Shown piece by piece: positions 8,122 through 16,692 of a stretch of DNA of 22,720 nucleotides. The notes beneath the pieces are model-generated. The model saw nothing but the letters and a program-made list of their open reading frames with translations, was not told the origin of the DNA and made no database searches. Position 1 is the stretch's first letter; each line of letters opens with the position of its first letter. Both the position numbers and the translations under genes were made by a program. Origin of the DNA: Bacteroidales bacterium UBA1725 (GTDB taxonomy: Bacteria; Bacteroidota; Bacteroidia; Bacteroidales; UBA932); assembly GCA_002315815.1 (NCBI GenBank), contig DCIN01000044.1:22599-45318 (forward strand). The letters run 5' to 3'.

Positions 8122-9413
8122 GATATCGCAGTACAAACGGAAAAGCTCCTGAGGTGTCGCTTGGAGAGGCTGTGGTCCGGGGTCTGGCGCCGGACAGGGG
8201 CCTTTATGTACCCGAACGCATAACCGTGCTTCCAGATTCTTTCTTCTCATCCATTCAGAATATGTCTTTCGTGGAGATAGCCTTCCGTGTCGCCTGTGCT
8301 TTCTTCGGAGAGGATATTTCTGAAGATGAGCTGCGCACGATGGTGAATGAAAGCCTCAGCTTCGACTGCCCCTTGGTGCAGGTTGAAGGGAATATCAGTT
8401 CTCTTGAACTTTTCCACGGTCCAACTCTCGCTTTCAAGGATGTCGGAGCCAGATTTATGGCCCGTATGCTCCGCCATTTCTCCGGATCCGGGACTCTCAA
8501 CGTTCTAGTAGCAACTTCCGGAGACACGGGAAGCGCTGTTGCCAACGGCTTTCTCGGGGTGGATGGAATCAGGGTTTTCGTCTTGTATCCCAAAGGAAAG
8601 GTAAGCCCGATTCAGGAGTGTCAGTTCACCACTCTGGGCCGCAACATCATTGCCATTGAGGTTGATGGGACCTTTGATGACTGTCAGGCATTGGTCAAAA
8701 GTGCTTTTGTGGACGATGAACTGAACGCGCTGATGCGTTTGAGTTCTGCCAACAGCATCAACGTGGCCCGATTCCTTCCCCAGTCCTTCTATTATTTCAA
8801 TGCATACGCGAGGATGCGTGCCGAAGGAAGGGCGGACAATCTCGTGATAAGCGTTCCCAGCGGCAACTTCGGCAATATATGTTCTGCCCTGTATGCCGTC
8901 AGGATGGGGCTTCCGGTCAAACGCTTCATCGCGGCCAACAACGCCAACTGCGTATTTCGTGATTTCCTGTGCAGCGGTAATTACGAGCCTCGTCCGTCAG
9001 TCCCGACCATCGCGAACGCAATGGATGTGGGAGACCCGAGCAACTTTGCGAGAATATGGGATCTTTTCGGCAGGGATATAGCTGCACTGCGGAGCAGTGT
9101 GAGCTCCGTTTCATACAGCGATGCCCAGATAGGGGAGACCATAAGGGAGACTCTGGACAGATGCGGCTACCTTCTTGATCCTCACGGCGCTTGTGCATAC
9201 AGAGCTCTCAGGGAAGGACTGGAACCGGGAGAGAACGGAGTGTTCTGCGAGACGGCTCATCCGGCCAAATTCAAGGATACCGTAGAGAAGATAACAGGAA
9301 AGGAAGTGATTGTTCCGGATGCGCTCAAGGCATTTATGGGTGGCGTGAAACAGACCGTTCCTCTCTCTCCGGATTATTATGAGTTCAGAAACTATTTGAT
9401 GTCAAAGATATGA
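8118..9413 (+). CDS. thrC: Threonine synthase
   Basis: A 431-residue PLP fold-II enzyme that turns O-phosphohomoserine into threonine. Lys107 in FHGPTLAFKDVG is the Schiff-base lysine. The PLP-phosphate loop TSGDTGSAVANGF (133-145) and VPSGNFGN are diagnostic, and the length matches the longer E. coli-type ThrC rather than the roughly 350-residue Bacillus type. It overlaps thrB by ATGA at the start and asd by ATGA at the end, giving a tightly coupled thrB-thrC-asd unit. Confidence 0.97.
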   Translation: MRYRSTNGKAPEVSLGEAVVRGLAPDRGLYVPERITVLPDSFFSSIQNMSFVEIAFRVACAFFGEDISEDELRTMVNESLSFDCPLVQVEGNISSLELFHGPTLAFKDVGARFMARMLRHFSGSGTLNVLVATSGDTGSAVANGFLGVDGIRVFVLYPKGKVSPIQECQFTTLGRNIIAIEVDGTFDDCQALVKSAFVDDELNALMRLSSANSINVARFLPQSFYYFNAYARMRAEGRADNLVISVPSGNFGNICSALYAVRMGLPVKRFIAANNANCVFRDFLCSGNYEPRPSVPTIANAMDVGDPSNFARIWDLFGRDIAALRSSVSSVSYSDAQIGETIRETLDRCGYLLDPHGACAYRALREGLEPGENGVFCETAHPAKFKDTVEKITGKEVIVPDALKAFMGGVKQTVPLSPDYYEFRNYLMSKI

Positions 9414-10420
9414 AAGTCGCAATTGTAGGTGCAAGCGGGGCCGTTGGGCAGGAGTTCCTCAAGGTCCTGGATGAAAGAAATTTCCCCATTGATGAACTGG
9501 TGCTTTTCGGTTCCGAAAGGAGTGCGGGGCGCAAGTATTCCTTCAGGGGGAAGGAATACGAAGTCAGACTTCTGCAGCATAACGACGATTTCAAGGACGT
9601 GGATATTGCGTTTGTCTCAGCAGGTGCAGGAACGTCCCGTGAATATGCCGATACCATTACCAGATACGGTACCGTGATGATAGACAACTCGAGTGCATTC
9701 CGTATGGATGCCGACGTCCCTCTCGTGGTGCCTGAGTGCAATGCGGCCGATGCTCTGGTGCGTCCCCGCGGAATAATTGCCAACCCCAACTGCACCACCA
9801 TTATGATGGTGGTCGTGCTTCAGCCAATAGAGAAGCTCTCCCATATTGTGAGGGTGCACGTGGCCAGTTATCAGTCGGCTTCCGGTGCCGGTGCCCAGGC
9901 TATGGCTGAGCTCCAGCAGCAGTACAAAGATATCGTTGAAGACAAACCGGTGACAGTCAAGAAGTTCGCATATCAGCTTGCATACAATGTCATTCCCCAG
10001 ATAGATGTGTTCACCGACAACGGTTACACCAAGGAGGAAATGAAGATGTTCAACGAGACACGGAAGATAATGCATTCCGACGTTTCTTGTTCGGCAATGT
10101 GTGTACGTATCTCCTCTCTGCGTTCTCACTCCGAGGCCGTTTGGATAGAGACGCAGAAGCCTCTTGAAATAAAGGATGTTCAGGATGCTCTCAGTGCTGC
10201 TCCCGGAATCACTCTTCAGGACGACCCCGCCACCCAGACCTATCCTATGCCCCTCTTCACAGGCGGCAAGGATGACATCTATGTGGGCCGTGTACGCAAG
10301 GACCTTGCAAATCCCAATGGAATAACCCTCTGGCTTTCAGGGGACCAGATCAAGAAGGGCGCTGCGCTCAACGCAGTGCAGATTGCAGAATACCTCATAA
10401 AACAAAATAACAACAGATAG
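9410..10420 (+). CDS. asd: Aspartate-semialdehyde dehydrogenase
   Basis: A 336-residue NADPH-dependent enzyme that reduces aspartyl phosphate to aspartate semialdehyde, the shared precursor of lysine, threonine and methionine. The cofactor loop GASGAVG is at 7-13. Cys128 in NPNCTT is the catalytic thiol, and His240 in RISSLRSHSEAV is the catalytic base with substrate-binding Arg233 nearby. The usual RVPVxxGHSE motif has Ser in place of Gly before the His, a mild change. It overlaps thrC by ATGA. Its position explains why ThrA can run both its kinase and dehydrogenase steps from one operon. The aminotransferase ATG follows after a 2-bp gap. Confidence 0.97.
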   Translation: MKVAIVGASGAVGQEFLKVLDERNFPIDELVLFGSERSAGRKYSFRGKEYEVRLLQHNDDFKDVDIAFVSAGAGTSREYADTITRYGTVMIDNSSAFRMDADVPLVVPECNAADALVRPRGIIANPNCTTIMMVVVLQPIEKLSHIVRVHVASYQSASGAGAQAMAELQQQYKDIVEDKPVTVKKFAYQLAYNVIPQIDVFTDNGYTKEEMKMFNETRKIMHSDVSCSAMCVRISSLRSHSEAVWIETQKPLEIKDVQDALSAAPGITLQDDPATQTYPMPLFTGGKDDIYVGRVRKDLANPNGITLWLSGDQIKKGAALNAVQIAEYLIKQNNNR

Positions 10421-10422
10421 TT

Positions 10423-11634
10423 ATGCTCCAGATTTCAGACAAGGCTTCCAGAATGCCGGCTTCAGCCATCCGCAAACTAGTTCCGTTCTCCGATGCTGCC
10501 GAGGCTTCCGGTGTCAAAGTTTATCATCTCAATGTCGGTGCTCCTGACATAAAGTCGCCTGACTGTGCCGTGGATACCGTTGTGGAGAAATGCAAGGGAA
10601 TGCATCATCTGTCCTACACCAATTCCGCCGGCCTTATGGAACTGAGAAAGGGAATGGTGGAGAAATATTACAAGAAAATCGGCATAGATATAGATGCATC
10701 CGAGATTCTCATCGACGTGGCGGGAAGCGAAGCCTTCTCCGTGGCAATGCAGATTGCAGCCAATCCCGGCGACGAAATAATCGTCATCGAACCGTTCTAC
10801 ACCAACTACCAGACTTTCGCCTTCCTCTACGGCATCACGCTCAAGGCCATATCCACTGATATCCGTGAAGGTTTCAAGGTGCCCGGAATCGAGGCCTTCG
10901 AAGCAGCCTACGTTCCCGGAAAGACCAAGGCAGTCCTGCTCAGCAATCCCTGCAACCCTTCAGGAAAGCTTTTCACTAAAGAGGAGATGCTTCAGATTGG
11001 TGAGTTCTGTCGTGTCCACGACCTGTTCCTGATTTCTGACGAGGTGTACAGGGAGTTCTGCTATACCGACGAGCCTCACTTCAGCGCGATGAATATACCG
11101 GGATGCGAACAGAACGTCATTCTGGTGGATTCCGTTTCCAAGAGGTACAATCTGTGCGGTGCCCGTATCGGATGCATCATCTCTCATAACAAAGATGTTA
11201 TGGCCTGCGCCCTCAAGTTTGCCCAGTCCCGTCTCTGCCCTCCCGTTTTGGGACAGTATGCCAGCATAGGAGCTCTAGATACCCCGCAGAGCTATTTCGA
11301 TGAGGTCAAGCAGGAGTACATACGCAGACGTGACTGCGCTGTGGAGGAACTCAACAAGATGCCCGGAGTGTTCTCTCCCAAGCCTATGGGAGCTTTCTAT
11401 ACTGTGGCAGAACTTCCTGTTGACGATGCCGCCGACTTTGCGAAATGGTTGCTCACCGAGTTCCGTTTGGATTCCGAAACCGTGATGGTGACGCCAGCCG
11501 CCTCATTTTACAGGAATTCCGAAGACAAGAAGAATCAGGTCCGTATTGCCTATGTTCTTGAAGTTCCGCTGCTCAGGAGAGCGATGCATATACTCTCCGA
11601 GGCCCTGAAGGCATATCCCGGCAGAACGGTGTGA
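10423..11634 (+). CDS. PLP-dependent class I/II aminotransferase
   Basis: A 403-residue fold-I aminotransferase. Lys240 in SVSKRYNLCGARIG binds PLP; NPCNPSG (175-181, Asn178), Asp206 and Tyr209 (SDEVYR) complete the cofactor site. The C-terminal NQVRIAYVL segment probably carries the carboxylate-binding Arg. The N-terminus (MPASAIRKLVPFSDAA, HLNVGAPDI) is typical of Bacteroidetes proteins usually annotated as aspartate aminotransferases. Placement between asd and ilvD leaves two options: making aspartate for ThrA, or transaminating 2-oxo acids at the end of valine, isoleucine and leucine synthesis. No class IV IlvE is in the window. Substrate cannot be fixed from sequence, so no symbol is given. 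Confidence 0.9.
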   Translation: MLQISDKASRMPASAIRKLVPFSDAAEASGVKVYHLNVGAPDIKSPDCAVDTVVEKCKGMHHLSYTNSAGLMELRKGMVEKYYKKIGIDIDASEILIDVAGSEAFSVAMQIAANPGDEIIVIEPFYTNYQTFAFLYGITLKAISTDIREGFKVPGIEAFEAAYVPGKTKAVLLSNPCNPSGKLFTKEEMLQIGEFCRVHDLFLISDEVYREFCYTDEPHFSAMNIPGCEQNVILVDSVSKRYNLCGARIGCIISHNKDVMACALKFAQSRLCPPVLGQYASIGALDTPQSYFDEVKQEYIRRRDCAVEELNKMPGVFSPKPMGAFYTVAELPVDDAADFAKWLLTEFRLDSETVMVTPAASFYRNSEDKKNQVRIAYVLEVPLLRRAMHILSEALKAYPGRTV

Positions 11635-11682
11635 CAAGCTATACTAACAATAAGGTAAGTGAATCTCAAACAGAATACGTTT

Positions 11683-13512
11683 ATGAAATTACGCAGCAGC
11701 ATCACTTTCGAGGGTCGTCGTATGGCTGGAGCAAGAGCCCTTTGGCTGGCCGACGGAATGAAGAAGGAACAGTTCGGAAAGCCTGTCATCGCTATAGCCA
11801 ATTCCTTCACCCAGTTCGTCCCGGGGCACGTGCATCTGCACGAGGCCGGTCAGATTGTGAAGGAGGAGATTGAGAAACTTGGATGCTTCGCCGCTGAGTT
11901 CAACACAATAGCCATAGATGACGGCATAGCGATGGGTCACGACGGAATGCTATATTCTCTTCCGTCCAGAGACATCATTGCAGACAGCGTGGAGTATATG
12001 GTCAACGCCCACAAGGCCGATGCTCTTGTCTGTATCAGCAATTGCGACAAGATAACCCCGGGAATGCTCATTGCAGCGATGCGCCTGAATATTCCGACTG
12101 TCTTTGTATCCGGAGGTCCTATGGAGGCCGGAGTGCTGGGAAGTGCCAGACTCGACCTCATTGATGCGATGGTGAAGTCTGCCGACCCTTCCGTAAGCGA
12201 TTCGGAGGTGAGTGCAATAGAAGATTGCGCATGCCCCGGTTGCGGAAGCTGCTCTGGTATGTTTACCGCCAATTCGATGAACTGTCTTACTGAGGCCATA
12301 GGGCTCTCCCTGCCAGGTAACGGCACCGTTCTGGCGACACACGTTCTCAGGAAAGAACTTCTGAGAAAAGCTGCAAGGCTTATCGTGGAGAACGCACACA
12401 GGTATTATGACAACGATGACTGCTCCGTGCTCCCCAGAAGCATAGCCTCAAGGCAGGCTTTTCTCAATGCAATGTCGCTGGATATTGCTATGGGAGGTTC
12501 TACAAATACTGTACTGCATCTGCTTGCTGTGGCCGGAGAGGCCGGAGCTGATTTCTGTATGAAGGACATAGACCTTCTTTCCAGAAAGGTTCCCTGTATC
12601 TGCAAGGTGGCGCCGAACACTCAGAAATACCATATTCAGGATGTGGGCCGTGCCGGTGGAGTACTCGGGATAATGTCCGAACTTCTCAAGGCGGGACTCG
12701 TGGACGGAAGCACCCTCCGTGTGGACGGAATGACCCTTTCGGAGGCCGTCGCCAAATATGACATCTGCTCAGACAAAGTCACTGATGAGGCACTCAGAAT
12801 TTTCAGCGTCGCCCCAGCAGGAGTTCGCAGCACAGTTATGGGTTCACAGGACAACAGTTACGCCAATCTTGACACCGACAGGGAGAAGGGTTGCATCAGA
12901 AGCGTCGCCAATGCCTACACCAGAGACGGCGGTCTGGGTGTGCTTTTCGGGAACCTGGCCGAAGACGGCTGTGTGATAAAGACTGCCGGTGTGGACGAGT
13001 CTCTCTGGCATTTCAGAGGTCCGGCAAAGGTCTTCGATTCACAGGAGGCAGCCTGCGATGGCATCCTTTCGGGTATGGTGAAGAGCGGTGACTGCGTTGT
13101 CATCAACTATGAAGGGCCCAAGGGAGGTCCCGGAATGCAGGAGATGCTTTACCCTACTTCGTACATTAAGTCAATGCACCTCGGCAAGGAGTGTGCACTC
13201 ATCACGGACGGTCGCTTCAGCGGAGGTACGTCAGGACTCAGTATAGGGCACATTTCCCCTGAGGCTGCAGCCGGGGGCAACATTGCGCTTCTTCGCGATG
13301 GAGACATAATCGAAATCGACATTCCTTCACGCAGCATTGCCGTCGAACTCAGCTCTGAACAATTGCAGTCCCGTAGAGACAAGGAACTCAATCGCGGCAA
13401 ATCCGCATTCACTCCTCCTACGCGTGTACGCGAGGTATCCAAAGCCCTCAAGGCGTATGCGTCTATGGTAAGCAGTGCTGACAAGGGTGCCCGGAGGATA
13501 ATCGAAGACTGA
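11683..13512 (+). CDS. ilvD: Dihydroxy-acid dehydratase
   Basis: A 609-residue IlvD/Edd-family enzyme that dehydrates dihydroxy acids to 2-oxo acids for valine and isoleucine. SNCDKITPGM (Cys121, Lys123) and the cysteine-rich CACPGCGSCSGMFTANSMNC (from 182) supply Fe-S ligands; GRFSGGTSGLSIGHISPEA lies near the C-terminus. The first ligand position reads NSFTQFVPGH, as in the oxygen-sensitive 4Fe-4S E. coli enzyme, without the extra Cys of 2Fe-2S forms; this suits an anaerobe (inference). The frame also opens at a GTG (11659), but the ATG at 11683 gives the family N-terminus (KLRSSITFEGRRMAGARALW). A 48-bp gap separates it from the aminotransferase. Confidence 0.96.
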   Translation: MKLRSSITFEGRRMAGARALWLADGMKKEQFGKPVIAIANSFTQFVPGHVHLHEAGQIVKEEIEKLGCFAAEFNTIAIDDGIAMGHDGMLYSLPSRDIIADSVEYMVNAHKADALVCISNCDKITPGMLIAAMRLNIPTVFVSGGPMEAGVLGSARLDLIDAMVKSADPSVSDSEVSAIEDCACPGCGSCSGMFTANSMNCLTEAIGLSLPGNGTVLATHVLRKELLRKAARLIVENAHRYYDNDDCSVLPRSIASRQAFLNAMSLDIAMGGSTNTVLHLLAVAGEAGADFCMKDIDLLSRKVPCICKVAPNTQKYHIQDVGRAGGVLGIMSELLKAGLVDGSTLRVDGMTLSEAVAKYDICSDKVTDEALRIFSVAPAGVRSTVMGSQDNSYANLDTDREKGCIRSVANAYTRDGGLGVLFGNLAEDGCVIKTAGVDESLWHFRGPAKVFDSQEAACDGILSGMVKSGDCVVINYEGPKGGPGMQEMLYPTSYIKSMHLGKECALITDGRFSGGTSGLSIGHISPEAAAGGNIALLRDGDIIEIDIPSRSIAVELSSEQLQSRRDKELNRGKSAFTPPTRVREVSKALKAYASMVSSADKGARRIIED

Positions 13513-13537
13513 ATTGTGACGAAGATTGATTTTTTAT

Positions 13538-15274
13538 ATGGATAATAGTAGAAAAGGACAGATGCTGACAGGTGCGGAGATTTTGCTTGAGTCTCTTTCA
13601 GCCAGGGGTGTGGATACCTTGTTCGGGTATCCCGGCGGACAGATAATGCCCGTTTATGACAAGCTTTACGACTATTCGGACAAGCTTCGCCACATTCTTG
13701 TCAGACACGAGCAGGGTGCCATTCACGCCGCTCAGGGTTATGCCAGAATCAAGCACGCTCCGGGTGTCGCTATAGTAACCTCGGGACCTGGAGCAACCAA
13801 TGTCATAACTGGTATTGCGGATGCTCTTATAGACTCCACTCCCGTGGTCGTGATAGCCGGGCAGGTAGCTTCGACGGCTCTTGGTACCGATGCCTTTCAG
13901 GAAACCGATTTCATTGGACTCACCACACCTATAACCAAGTGGAGCTATCAGATTCGCCGCCCTGAGGACGTGGCCTGGGCTGTGGCCAGAGCCTTCCACA
14001 TTGCCGGAACCGGACGCCCCGGCCCTGTGGTTCTGGACTTTACCAAGGACGCTCAGGTGGGTCAAGCTCTGTATGAGGACGTGAAGTGCGATTTTATCCG
14101 CAGCTATGTTCCTGTCCCTGAGGTGGATGACAAGCTTATAGCCCAAGCTGCCGAAATGATTGGGAAAGCTTCCCGCCCCTTCGTGGTTTTCGGACAGGGG
14201 GTGCTTCTTTCCGGTGCGGAAAAGGAACTTGCCGCTTTTTTGGACAAAGGGGACATTCCTGCCGGTTCCACTCTTCTCGGTTTGAGTGCGTTGAGTTCAG
14301 ACAACCCTCATTATGCCGGAATGCTGGGAATGCACGGAAACCTCGCTCCGAACACGCTCACGCAACACTGCGATTTGTTGATAGCTGTAGGAATGCGCTT
14401 CGATGATCGTGTCACAGGTACCGTTGCCACATACGCCAAGCAGGCCAAAGTCATACATATAGACATTGATGCCTCGGAATTGGGCAAGATAGTTCCGGTA
14501 GAGCTGGGTATCCACGGAGATGCCCGAGAGGTTCTTTCGAGAATCACGGCTGCGATGAAACCCTCAGTGAGGGACTCCTGGATGAAGAAAGTTGTTTCCG
14601 AGTGCAAGGCAATCGAAAAAGACAAGGTAAGCGACCCGGAAATCAATCCTGCCGAGGGCCCCGTCCGCCCCGGAGAGGTGATAGCCAGAGTGGCAGAGGT
14701 TTGCGGCGGGGATGCTGTAATTGTTACGGATGTAGGTCAGAACCAGATGCTTGCTGCCCGCTATTCGCGTTTCTGCAAGTCCAGAAGCTTTATATCTTCC
14801 GGTGGATTGGGTACTATGGGCTTCGGTCTGCCTGCAGCCATTGGAGCCAAGATTGCCGATCCTTCCCGCAAGGTCTGTCTCTTTGTCGGTGACGGAGGAC
14901 TCCAGATGACCATACAGGAGCTCGGCACCGTGATGCAGGATTCGGTAGGGGTGAAGATTATCCTTCTGAACAACAACTGGCTCGGCAATGTGCGCCAGTG
15001 GCAGGAGCTGTTCTTCGGGAAACGTTATTCCTTCACCAGGATGATGAATCCGGATTTCGCTGCCGTGGCAGCCGGGTATGGCATTACCACCGTGAATGTT
15101 GAAAAGCGCGATGATCTTGCCCCGGCCATCGACCGTATGTTTTCCGACGATGCTCCCTTCATCCTTAACGTTCACGTGAAGGAGGAAGACAACGTGTTCC
15201 CTATGATACCTCCGGGAAAGAGTGTCGATAAGGTGATGTTGAACAATAAAGACTGGTTCGAATATGGAGAATGA
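13538..15274 (+). CDS. ilvB: Acetolactate synthase (acetohydroxyacid synthase) large subunit
   Basis: A 578-residue ThDP enzyme that condenses pyruvate with pyruvate or 2-oxobutyrate, the first shared step to valine/leucine and isoleucine. Glu58 (RHEQGAIHAAQGYAR) activates ThDP, FGYPGGQIMPVYD is at about 29-41, and the ThDP/Mg motif GDGGLQM...NNNWLG starts near 451. The central FAD-binding domain region (about 190-340) is present. A TTG at 13526 also opens the frame; the ATG at 13538 is chosen because ilvB N-termini usually begin shortly before the TGAEIL segment. The 3' end overlaps ilvN by 11 bp, as expected for coupled subunits. Confidence 0.97.
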   Translation: MDNSRKGQMLTGAEILLESLSARGVDTLFGYPGGQIMPVYDKLYDYSDKLRHILVRHEQGAIHAAQGYARIKHAPGVAIVTSGPGATNVITGIADALIDSTPVVVIAGQVASTALGTDAFQETDFIGLTTPITKWSYQIRRPEDVAWAVARAFHIAGTGRPGPVVLDFTKDAQVGQALYEDVKCDFIRSYVPVPEVDDKLIAQAAEMIGKASRPFVVFGQGVLLSGAEKELAAFLDKGDIPAGSTLLGLSALSSDNPHYAGMLGMHGNLAPNTLTQHCDLLIAVGMRFDDRVTGTVATYAKQAKVIHIDIDASELGKIVPVELGIHGDAREVLSRITAAMKPSVRDSWMKKVVSECKAIEKDKVSDPEINPAEGPVRPGEVIARVAEVCGGDAVIVTDVGQNQMLAARYSRFCKSRSFISSGGLGTMGFGLPAAIGAKIADPSRKVCLFVGDGGLQMTIQELGTVMQDSVGVKIILLNNNWLGNVRQWQELFFGKRYSFTRMMNPDFAAVAAGYGITTVNVEKRDDLAPAIDRMFSDDAPFILNVHVKEEDNVFPMIPPGKSVDKVMLNNKDWFEYGE

Positions 15275-15581
15275 CAGTTTGTATGAGATAACGGTTTATA
15301 CCGAAAATCAGGTGGGTCTGCTGAGCACTATTGCCGGTATGTTTACCAGAAGAAGTTTGAATATCGACAGGCTCGTTGTTTATCCGTCCGGAATAGAGGG
15401 TGTGCACAAGTTCAAGATTGCAACCAGGACAAGTGCATCTATGGCCCGTGCCGTCGTGCTCCAGTTGGAGAAGAAAGTGGACGTCATCAAGGCTTTCTAT
15501 GAGATAGATGACGAAAGGTCGTCCAGAGAGGCTGCCGAAGTCAGAAATTTCCTTTCAATGAGAGAACGGCAAAAACAATGA
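15264..15581 (+). CDS. ilvN: Acetolactate synthase small (regulatory) subunit, short ACT-only form
   Basis: A 105-residue protein dominated by one ACT domain (about 6-80). YEITVYTENQVGLLSTIAGM and RRSLNIDRLVV match the IlvN/IlvH valine-binding and subunit-contact region. Many IlvN/IlvH proteins are about 160-190 residues with a second, C-terminal domain; that part is absent, and the 52 bp after the stop are A-rich repeats, not coding remnants. The short form resembles the single-ACT E. coli IlvN in size. Its start lies inside ilvB (11-bp overlap), giving stoichiometric coupling. It should activate IlvB and mediate feedback by valine or another branched-chain amino acid. Confidence 0.93.
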   Translation: MENDSLYEITVYTENQVGLLSTIAGMFTRRSLNIDRLVVYPSGIEGVHKFKIATRTSASMARAVVLQLEKKVDVIKAFYEIDDERSSREAAEVRNFLSMRERQKQ

Positions 15582-15582
15582 C

Positions 15583-15622
15583 ATCAATACCAACAATAAA
15601 AGATCAATAACAACAATAAAAT
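15583..15622 (+). repeat. Two tandem 20-bp repeats between ilvN and ilvC
   Basis: Copies at 15583-15602 and 15603-15622 agree at 18 of 20 positions; both read ATCAATA(C/A)CAACAATAAAA. They fill most of the 52-bp gap between the ilvN stop and the ilvC ATG. There is no hairpin and no Shine-Dalgarno sequence. The A-rich AACAATAA core also occurs before ilvD (11646-11653), which suits the A-rich leaders Bacteroidetes use for initiation. Confidence 0.9.
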
Positions 15623-15633
15623 TTCTATTCGTT

Positions 15634-16680
15634 ATGGCAAAGATGAATTTCGGAGGAGTCGAAGAGAATGTGATGACTCGTGATGAATTTACACTTGAAA
15701 TGGCTCGTGAAACTCTTGCAGGCAAGACTCTTGCCGTGCTGGGATATGGAGTGCAAGGCCCCGGACAGTCACTTAACCTGCGTGACAACGGTTTCAATGT
15801 AATCATCGGTCAGCGTGCAGGCAAGACATACGACAAGGCCATAGCCGACGGATGGGTTCCCGGTGAGACTCTGTTTTCCGTAGAGGAGGCCGCAGAGAAA
15901 GGCGATATCGTTATGTGCCTGCTTTCCGATGCCGCCGTTATGTCAGTGTGGCCCACCATCAAGCCTCATCTCACGGCAGGAAAGACACTGTATTTCTCCC
16001 ACGGCTTTGCAATCACCTGGAGCGACCGCACAGGTTGCGTGCCTCCCTCTGACATTGACGTGATTATGGTGGCCCCCAAGGGTTCCGGAGCTACCGTACG
16101 CTCACTCTATCTCGAAGGCCGCGGCATCAACTCTTCCTATGCAGTATATCAGGATGTCAGCGGCAAGGCCCTTCAGAACACTCTTGCTCTTGGTATAGGA
16201 ATAGGTTCCGGTTATTTGTTCGAGACTACGTTCCAGAGAGAGGCCACTTCAGACCTTACCGGTGAGCGCGGATCGCTTATGGGAGCAATACAGGGACTGC
16301 TCAGCGCACAGTATGAGGTGCTTCGCGAGAACGGCCACAGCCCCTCGGAAGCATTCAACGAGACAGTCGAGGAACTTACCCAGTCACTTATGCCGCTTTT
16401 CGCTGCCAAGGGAATGGATTGGATGTACGCAAACTGTTCCACCACGGCTCAGAGAGGAGCTTTGGACTGGGCACCCCGTTTCCACGATGCCATCAAGCCC
16501 GTTGTCAAGGACCTTTATGACAGTGTGAAGAGCGGCAAGGAAGCGCAGATTTCCATCGATTCCAACAGCAAGCCCGACTATCGCAAGGGACTCGAGGAGG
16601 AACTCAAGGCTATGCGTGAGAGCGAAATGTGGAGAACAGCAGTCACTGTACGCAACCTTCGTCCCGAGAATTCAAAATAG
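15634..16680 (+). CDS. ilvC: Ketol-acid reductoisomerase
   Basis: A 348-residue enzyme that isomerises and reduces acetolactate or acetohydroxybutyrate. The Rossmann motif is GYGVQGPGQSLNLRDNGF (from 37), His123 sits in FSHGF, the VMVAPKGSG loop follows at 144-152, and the Mg ligands are Asp207 and Glu211 in SDLTGERG. The C-terminal knot domain includes NETVEELTQSL and YANCSTTAQRGALDW. It resembles, from memory, the roughly 347-residue Bacteroides enzymes beginning MAQMNFGGV much more than the 490-residue E. coli type. Arg61 after the second strand suggests NADPH use (inference). The ATG follows the two 20-bp repeats; leuC begins 12 bp downstream. Confidence 0.97.
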   Translation: MAKMNFGGVEENVMTRDEFTLEMARETLAGKTLAVLGYGVQGPGQSLNLRDNGFNVIIGQRAGKTYDKAIADGWVPGETLFSVEEAAEKGDIVMCLLSDAAVMSVWPTIKPHLTAGKTLYFSHGFAITWSDRTGCVPPSDIDVIMVAPKGSGATVRSLYLEGRGINSSYAVYQDVSGKALQNTLALGIGIGSGYLFETTFQREATSDLTGERGSLMGAIQGLLSAQYEVLRENGHSPSEAFNETVEELTQSLMPLFAAKGMDWMYANCSTTAQRGALDWAPRFHDAIKPVVKDLYDSVKSGKEAQISIDSNSKPDYRKGLEEELKAMRESEMWRTAVTVRNLRPENSK

Positions 16681-16692
16681 TCACTCTCGCTG

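Noticed and set aside
11622..11679. CAGAACG / CAGAATACG pair as a duplication at the aminotransferase/ilvD gap
   Set aside because: Matches are too short and 49 bp apart; consistent with chance.
14564..15175. 203-codon minus-strand open frame opposite ilvB
   Set aside because: Shadow of a well-supported ilvB region that includes the ThDP motif; low-complexity His/Gly-rich translation.
15582..15633. Decayed second domain of ilvN after its stop
   Set aside because: The gap is two A-rich 20-bp repeats with no codon signal in any frame.
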